Below are positions 61,098-64,000 of a stretch of 64,000 nt of DNA, piece after piece. The stretch's first letter is position 1. Each line of letters starts with the position of its first letter. The stretch is from positions 124,001 through 188,000 of the forward strand of contig CAWKLE010000004.1 in assembly GCA_963850415.1 (NCBI GenBank). Reading direction: 5' to 3'. This DNA comes from VAXT01 sp963850415. Its GTDB lineage: Bacteria; Actinomycetota; Thermoleophilia; Gaiellales; Gaiellaceae. The position numbers and the translations under genes were made by a program. Under the pieces are notes generated by a model. It did no database searches. It was not told where the DNA came from and saw only the letters and a list, made by a program, of their open reading frames with translations.

Positions 61098-61125
61098 CCT
61101 TTCGGAGATTGAGTCTCGACGAAGG
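61098..61125 (-). promoter_or_regulatory. Leader hairpin overlapping the ribosome-binding site of the cold-shock-like operon
   Basis: On the minus strand CCTTCG pairs with CGAAAGG around a GAGA/TCTC inner stem; CGAAAGG is part of the GAAAGGAAGG ribosome-binding site before ATG 61087. Confidence 0.5.
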
Positions 61126-61271
61126 CGGAAGACGCCGAGCGCGACCGAATTCGCGTCTGACGAGCCCATTCTAGCTGGGCGGCTCCAAATGGCCTGTCTG
61201 AAAATGGGCGGCTGCTACTGTGTTCGCACGGGTCGGCAATCGCGCCGCCCGGTGAGATTCGCTTCTCGTTC

Positions 61272-61318
61272 CTCCTTCGGGTGTTTCGAGGTCGGCAAGT
61301 CTCGAACCCGTAAAGGAG
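61272..61318 (+). promoter_or_regulatory. Leader hairpin burying the ribosome-binding site of the DEAD-box helicase
   Basis: CTCCTT (61272-61277) pairs with AAGGAG (61313-61318), the ribosome-binding site ten bases before ATG 61328. CGGG (61278-61281) pairs with CCCG (61307-61310) and TTCGAG (61285-61290) with CTCGAA (61301-61306). The gene could thus be controlled by RNA opening. Confidence 0.6.
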
Positions 61319-61327
61319 TCGAACACA

Positions 61328-62491
61328 ATGTCCAAGTCATTCCGCGAGCTCGGCGTGTCGCGCCCTGTCGTCGACGCGCTCGCAGCTCGCAAGATCGAAT
61401 CGCCCTTCCGAATCCAGGAGCTCGTGCTCCCGGACGCCCTCGCCGGGCTCGACGTCCTCGGACGCTCGCCGACCGGCTCGGGCAAGACGCTCGCGTTCGC
61501 CGCGCCGATCGTGGAGCGGACGTCCCGCGACGCCGGCTGTCCGTCGGCGCTCGTCCTCGTACCCACCCGCGAGCTCGCGGCCCAGGTGACCGCGGAGATC
61601 GAGCCCCTGGCCAAGGCCAAGGGCCTGACCGTGGTCGCCGCGTACGGAGGGTTGCCCCTGCACGCCCAGGCCAAGCGCGCGAAGCACGCCCACGTGCTCG
61701 TCGCGACTCCGGGCCGCCTGGAGGATCTCGCCCAGCGCCGGCTCGTCGACCTCGGCGGAGTCCGGATCCTCGTCCTCGACGAGGCCGACCGGATGCTCGA
61801 CATGGGCTTCAAGCCACAGGTCGACAAGCTCGTGCGGCGCATGCCGCAGAACCGCCAGACGATGTTCTTCTCGGCCACGCTCGATGGCGAGGTCGGCTCG
61901 CTCGCACGCGCGTATACGAACAGCCCGTCCCGTTTCGAGGACGACGCGCTGCCCGAGGATCCGGGCGAGATCGAGCATCACTTCGTCGCGGTCACGACTG
62001 ATACCAAGGTGGAGACGCTCGTCGAGCACCTCCGGGGGTCCTACTCGACCCTCGTCTTCGTCCGGACGAAGCGGGGCGCGGAGCGGCTCGTCACCAAGTT
62101 GGCACGCCACGGAGTGAAGGCGTCCGCGATGCACGGGGACATGTCCCAGAACGCGCGGCAGCGGGCGCTCAGGCAGTTCGAGTCCGGCAAGGTCGCAGTG
62201 CTCGTCGCAACCGACGTCGCCGCCCGCGGGCTCGACCTCGACGACATCACGCACGTGATCAACTACGACCCGCCCGCCGAGGACAAGGGCTACGTGCACC
62301 GCACGGGCCGCACCGGGCGCGCAGGCCGGAGCGGAACGGCGATCACGCTCGTCCTCCCCGACCAGCAGGCCGACACGAGCCGCGTCGCACGGCGCCTCGG
62401 CCACAGCGAGCAGTACGAGCAGAGCGGGCTCGAGTCCGCACGCGCGAAGGTCGTCTACACGAGCCGCAGGGGCCGCCGCTCCAAGTGGTAA
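61328..62491 (+). CDS. DEAD-box RNA helicase (RhlE/CshA-like)
   Basis: A 387-residue helicase with all motifs: Q motif region SPFRIQELVLPDALAG, I SPTGSGKT, Ia PTRELA, Ib TPGRL, II VLDEADRMLD, III SATL, IV-VI VFVRTKRG, ATDVAARGLDLD and HRTGRTGRAGRSG. The C-terminal extension is short and basic. It unwinds RNA, probably in ribosome assembly or mRNA turnover at low temperature; its structured leader and the divergent cold-shock-like gene fit that role. Confidence 0.95.
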   Translation: MSKSFRELGVSRPVVDALAARKIESPFRIQELVLPDALAGLDVLGRSPTGSGKTLAFAAPIVERTSRDAGCPSALVLVPTRELAAQVTAEIEPLAKAKGLTVVAAYGGLPLHAQAKRAKHAHVLVATPGRLEDLAQRRLVDLGGVRILVLDEADRMLDMGFKPQVDKLVRRMPQNRQTMFFSATLDGEVGSLARAYTNSPSRFEDDALPEDPGEIEHHFVAVTTDTKVETLVEHLRGSYSTLVFVRTKRGAERLVTKLARHGVKASAMHGDMSQNARQRALRQFESGKVAVLVATDVAARGLDLDDITHVINYDPPAEDKGYVHRTGRTGRAGRSGTAITLVLPDQQADTSRVARRLGHSEQYEQSGLESARAKVVYTSRRGRRSKW

Positions 62492-62498
62492 CCGGCGG

Positions 62499-62984
62499 CT
62501 ACCGGAGGCCGACGTCCTCCGGGAGCACGACGAACCGCAACTGATCGTCGCGGAGCCCTTCGCGCCGGAAGCCGGCTTTCTCGATCGCCCGGATCGAAGC
62601 CACGTTGTCCGCCGCAGCTTCCGCGACGACCCGCCTCAGGCCGAGCTGACGCAGACCCCAGGTAGCGGCGAGTCGCATAGCCCGTGAGGCGATTCCGCGT
62701 CCGCGCTCGTCCGGGAACACCGAGACGGCGAGCGTCGCATCCTCGCCGAACTGCAGGTTGACCAGCCCCAACGCGCGGTCGTCGGCGGCATCTGCGATCA
62801 CGAACGGCGCGGCGCTCCCGGTGCGCCACTGCTCCTCGGTCCGCGCCACGCTGCTGAGCTCGCGCTCGGGAGTCATCGGCTCGTCGTCCATCCTGCGGCG
62901 AGTCTCGGGATCGTGCGAGGCGGCCGCGATCAGGGGGACGTCCTCGGCACGCCGCGCGCGCAGCACGATCTCGCCGTCCGTCAA
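62499..62984 (-). CDS. GNAT-family N-acetyltransferase (RimJ/RimL-like)
   Basis: A 161-residue acetyltransferase: VLRARRAEDVPLIAAASHDP, the acetyl-CoA loop VSVFPDERGRGIASRAMRLA and NVASIRAIEKAGFRREGLRD. The order of segments is that of the ribosomal-protein acetyltransferases, but the substrate cannot be told. It is convergent with the helicase, with seven bases between the stops. Confidence 0.9.
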   Translation of the reverse strand: MTDGEIVLRARRAEDVPLIAAASHDPETRRRMDDEPMTPERELSSVARTEEQWRTGSAAPFVIADAADDRALGLVNLQFGEDATLAVSVFPDERGRGIASRAMRLAATWGLRQLGLRRVVAEAAADNVASIRAIEKAGFRREGLRDDQLRFVVLPEDVGLR

Positions 62985-63039
62985 CGGCGGATCAGGAGGA
63001 ACGAGGCGGTTCCCGGCCAGGCTCGGACGCTACAACGCC

Positions 63040-63153
63040 CTAGAAGCTGCTGGAGCCGGAGTCCTTCTTCGCCTTCTTCTCCTTGCGCTTCTCCTTCAGC
63101 GACTTCTGCGGCACCTTCTTGCCGAGCTTCTTCGGTTTGTCTTGGCCCTTCAT
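63040..63153 (-). CDS. Tiny Lys-rich protein
   Basis: A 37-residue, strongly basic protein (KKLGKKVPQKSLKEKRKEKK) beginning at ATG 63153. Very short Lys-rich proteins of this type recur in actinobacterial genomes as hypothetical proteins. Its strand and composition differ from the overlapping long open frame, which is a shadow of the exchanger gene. Function unknown; possibly nucleic-acid binding. Confidence 0.5.
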   Translation of the reverse strand: MKGQDKPKKLGKKVPQKSLKEKRKEKKAKKDSGSSSF

Positions 63154-63177
63154 AAGCTCGAATCCTAAGCTGCCCGG

Positions 63178-64000
63178 ATGTTCTCGGGCCTGGGCCTCGC
63201 GCCGCTCGTCCTGATCTTCGCCGTCGCCGCGGGTGCCGTCTGGGTCGCAGGCATCCACCTCTCCCGCTCGACGGACGTCCTCGACACGAAGCTCGGCCTG
63301 GGCGAGGCGCTCGGCGGCGCGATCCTGCTCGCGATCGCGACGAACCTGCCGGAGATCGCGATCGTCGTCTCGGCTGCGCTCTCCCACAGCCTCGGGATCG
63401 CGATCGGGAACATCCTCGGCGGGATCGCGATCCAGACCGTCGTGCTCGTCATCCTCGACATCTCGATCGGCCGGGAGGCGGCGCTGACCACGCGGGCCGC
63501 GTCGCTCGTGCTCGGGCTCGAGGGGCTGCTCGTGATCCTCGTGCTCGCGATCTCGGTCATGGGAGCGCAGCTCCCCGGCAACGCGCTCTTCGCACGGATC
63601 GAGCCGGCGGCACTCCTGATCGCCGTCTTCTGGGTCGTCGGCGTCTGGCTCGTCAATCGTGCGCGGCGCGGGTTGCCGTGGCATGACACGACCGGCACCG
63701 CGCCAGACGGGCAGGAGAAGCCCCGGGGCCATTCGAAGTCGGCGGTTGAGATGTCGCTCGCGCGAGCGAGCACTGTGTTCGGGATCGGCGCCGCGGTCAC
63801 GCTCGCCGCAGGCGTCGTCCTCGAGCAGAGCGGTGAGGAGATCGCCAACCACCTCGGCATGACCGGCGTCGTCTTCGGCGCGACGATCCTCGCGGCGGCC
63901 ACGTCCCTGCCGGAGGTCTCGACCGGGATCGCGGCGGTGCGGCTCGGCGACTACCAGCTCGCCGTGTCGGACATCTTCGGCGGCAACGCGTTCCTGCCAG
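63178..64000 (+). CDS. Sodium/calcium exchanger-like cation antiporter (CaCA family), partial
   Basis: A multi-pass protein cut by the window end after about 274 codons. It shows both alpha-repeats: LLAIATNLPEIAIVVSAAL near residue 55 and LAAATSLPEVSTGIAAV near residue 240, with GNILGGIAI and DIFGGNAFLP after each. A cytoplasmic loop (HDTTGTAPDGQEKPRG) separates the halves. It should exchange Ca2+ for Na+ or H+. A separate CAX-type antiporter occurs at 41720. Confidence 0.88.
   Translation, partial: MFSGLGLAPLVLIFAVAAGAVWVAGIHLSRSTDVLDTKLGLGEALGGAILLAIATNLPEIAIVVSAALSHSLGIAIGNILGGIAIQTVVLVILDISIGREAALTTRAASLVLGLEGLLVILVLAISVMGAQLPGNALFARIEPAALLIAVFWVVGVWLVNRARRGLPWHDTTGTAPDGQEKPRGHSKSAVEMSLARASTVFGIGAAVTLAAGVVLEQSGEEIANHLGMTGVVFGATILAAATSLPEVSTGIAAVRLGDYQLAVSDIFGGNAFLP

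Overview
The window looks like chromosome of a high-GC (roughly 70% G+C) actinobacterium. Gene order, the many overlapping GTGA/ATGA junctions, frequent GTG/TTG starts and the protein style point to the class Thermoleophilia (Gaiellales/Solirubrobacterales-like); this placement is inference, since no rRNA is present. I found no tRNA, rRNA, CRISPR array, transposase, integrase or phage gene. Coding density is very high and no gene-free stretch exceeds 300 bases.

Layout. 1-3.8 kb: partial membrane protein, VOC protein, amidohydrolase and M20 peptidase. 3.8-8.9 kb: principal sigma factor, a TPR protein, then a sulfur-carrier cassette (rhodanese-E1 fusion, JAMM protease) overlapping a FAD oxidoreductase. 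8.9-21.4 kb: a long leftward run containing priA-def-fmt-rpe-ribD-ribE-ribBA-ribH-rpmB and a fatty-acid-kinase pair (DAK2/FakA and DegV/FakB). 21.5-23.7 kb: ZIP metal transporter divergent from a DtxR-type regulator with a shared operator. 23.8-33.6 kb: leftward aroG-tyrA-aroA-cmk-plsC-der-gpsA-(DUF3352)-metK, with chorismate mutase divergent. 34-34.7 kb: two lower-GC hypothetical genes. 34.8-41.7 kb: a complete trpE-G-D-CF-B-A-trpS operon preceded by a Trp-codon leader peptide and an attenuator. 41.7-51.3 kb: Ca2+/H+ antiporter, RluB-type enzyme, scpA-scpB-lgt, an ECF sigma factor with its anti-sigma candidate, and a TetR gene divergent from a secreted beta-propeller gene. 51.5-64 kb: dnaE, a large secreted Asp-box protein, an ABC exporter, a cold-shock-like pair divergent from a DEAD-box helicase, and a partial cation exchanger.

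The genes fit together metabolically: chorismate is supplied by aroG/aroA and consumed by chorismate mutase/tyrA and by the trp operon on either side of 34 kb. Riboflavin synthesis is complete from GTP cyclohydrolase II to riboflavin synthase, apart from the phosphatase step.

The most notable signals are (i) the trp attenuator, with an apparently leaderless leader peptide and a terminator stem that also holds the trpE ribosome-binding site; (ii) a 29-bp imperfect palindrome inserted in the same reading frame into two unrelated genes (the E1 enzyme and trpC); (iii) an approximately 87-bp structured intergenic repeat in two copies with paired substitutions; (iv) hairpins that bury the ribosome-binding sites of the divergent helicase and cold-shock genes; and (v) about eight isolated one-base indels that break otherwise good genes (six of them +1), which suggests residual sequence errors.
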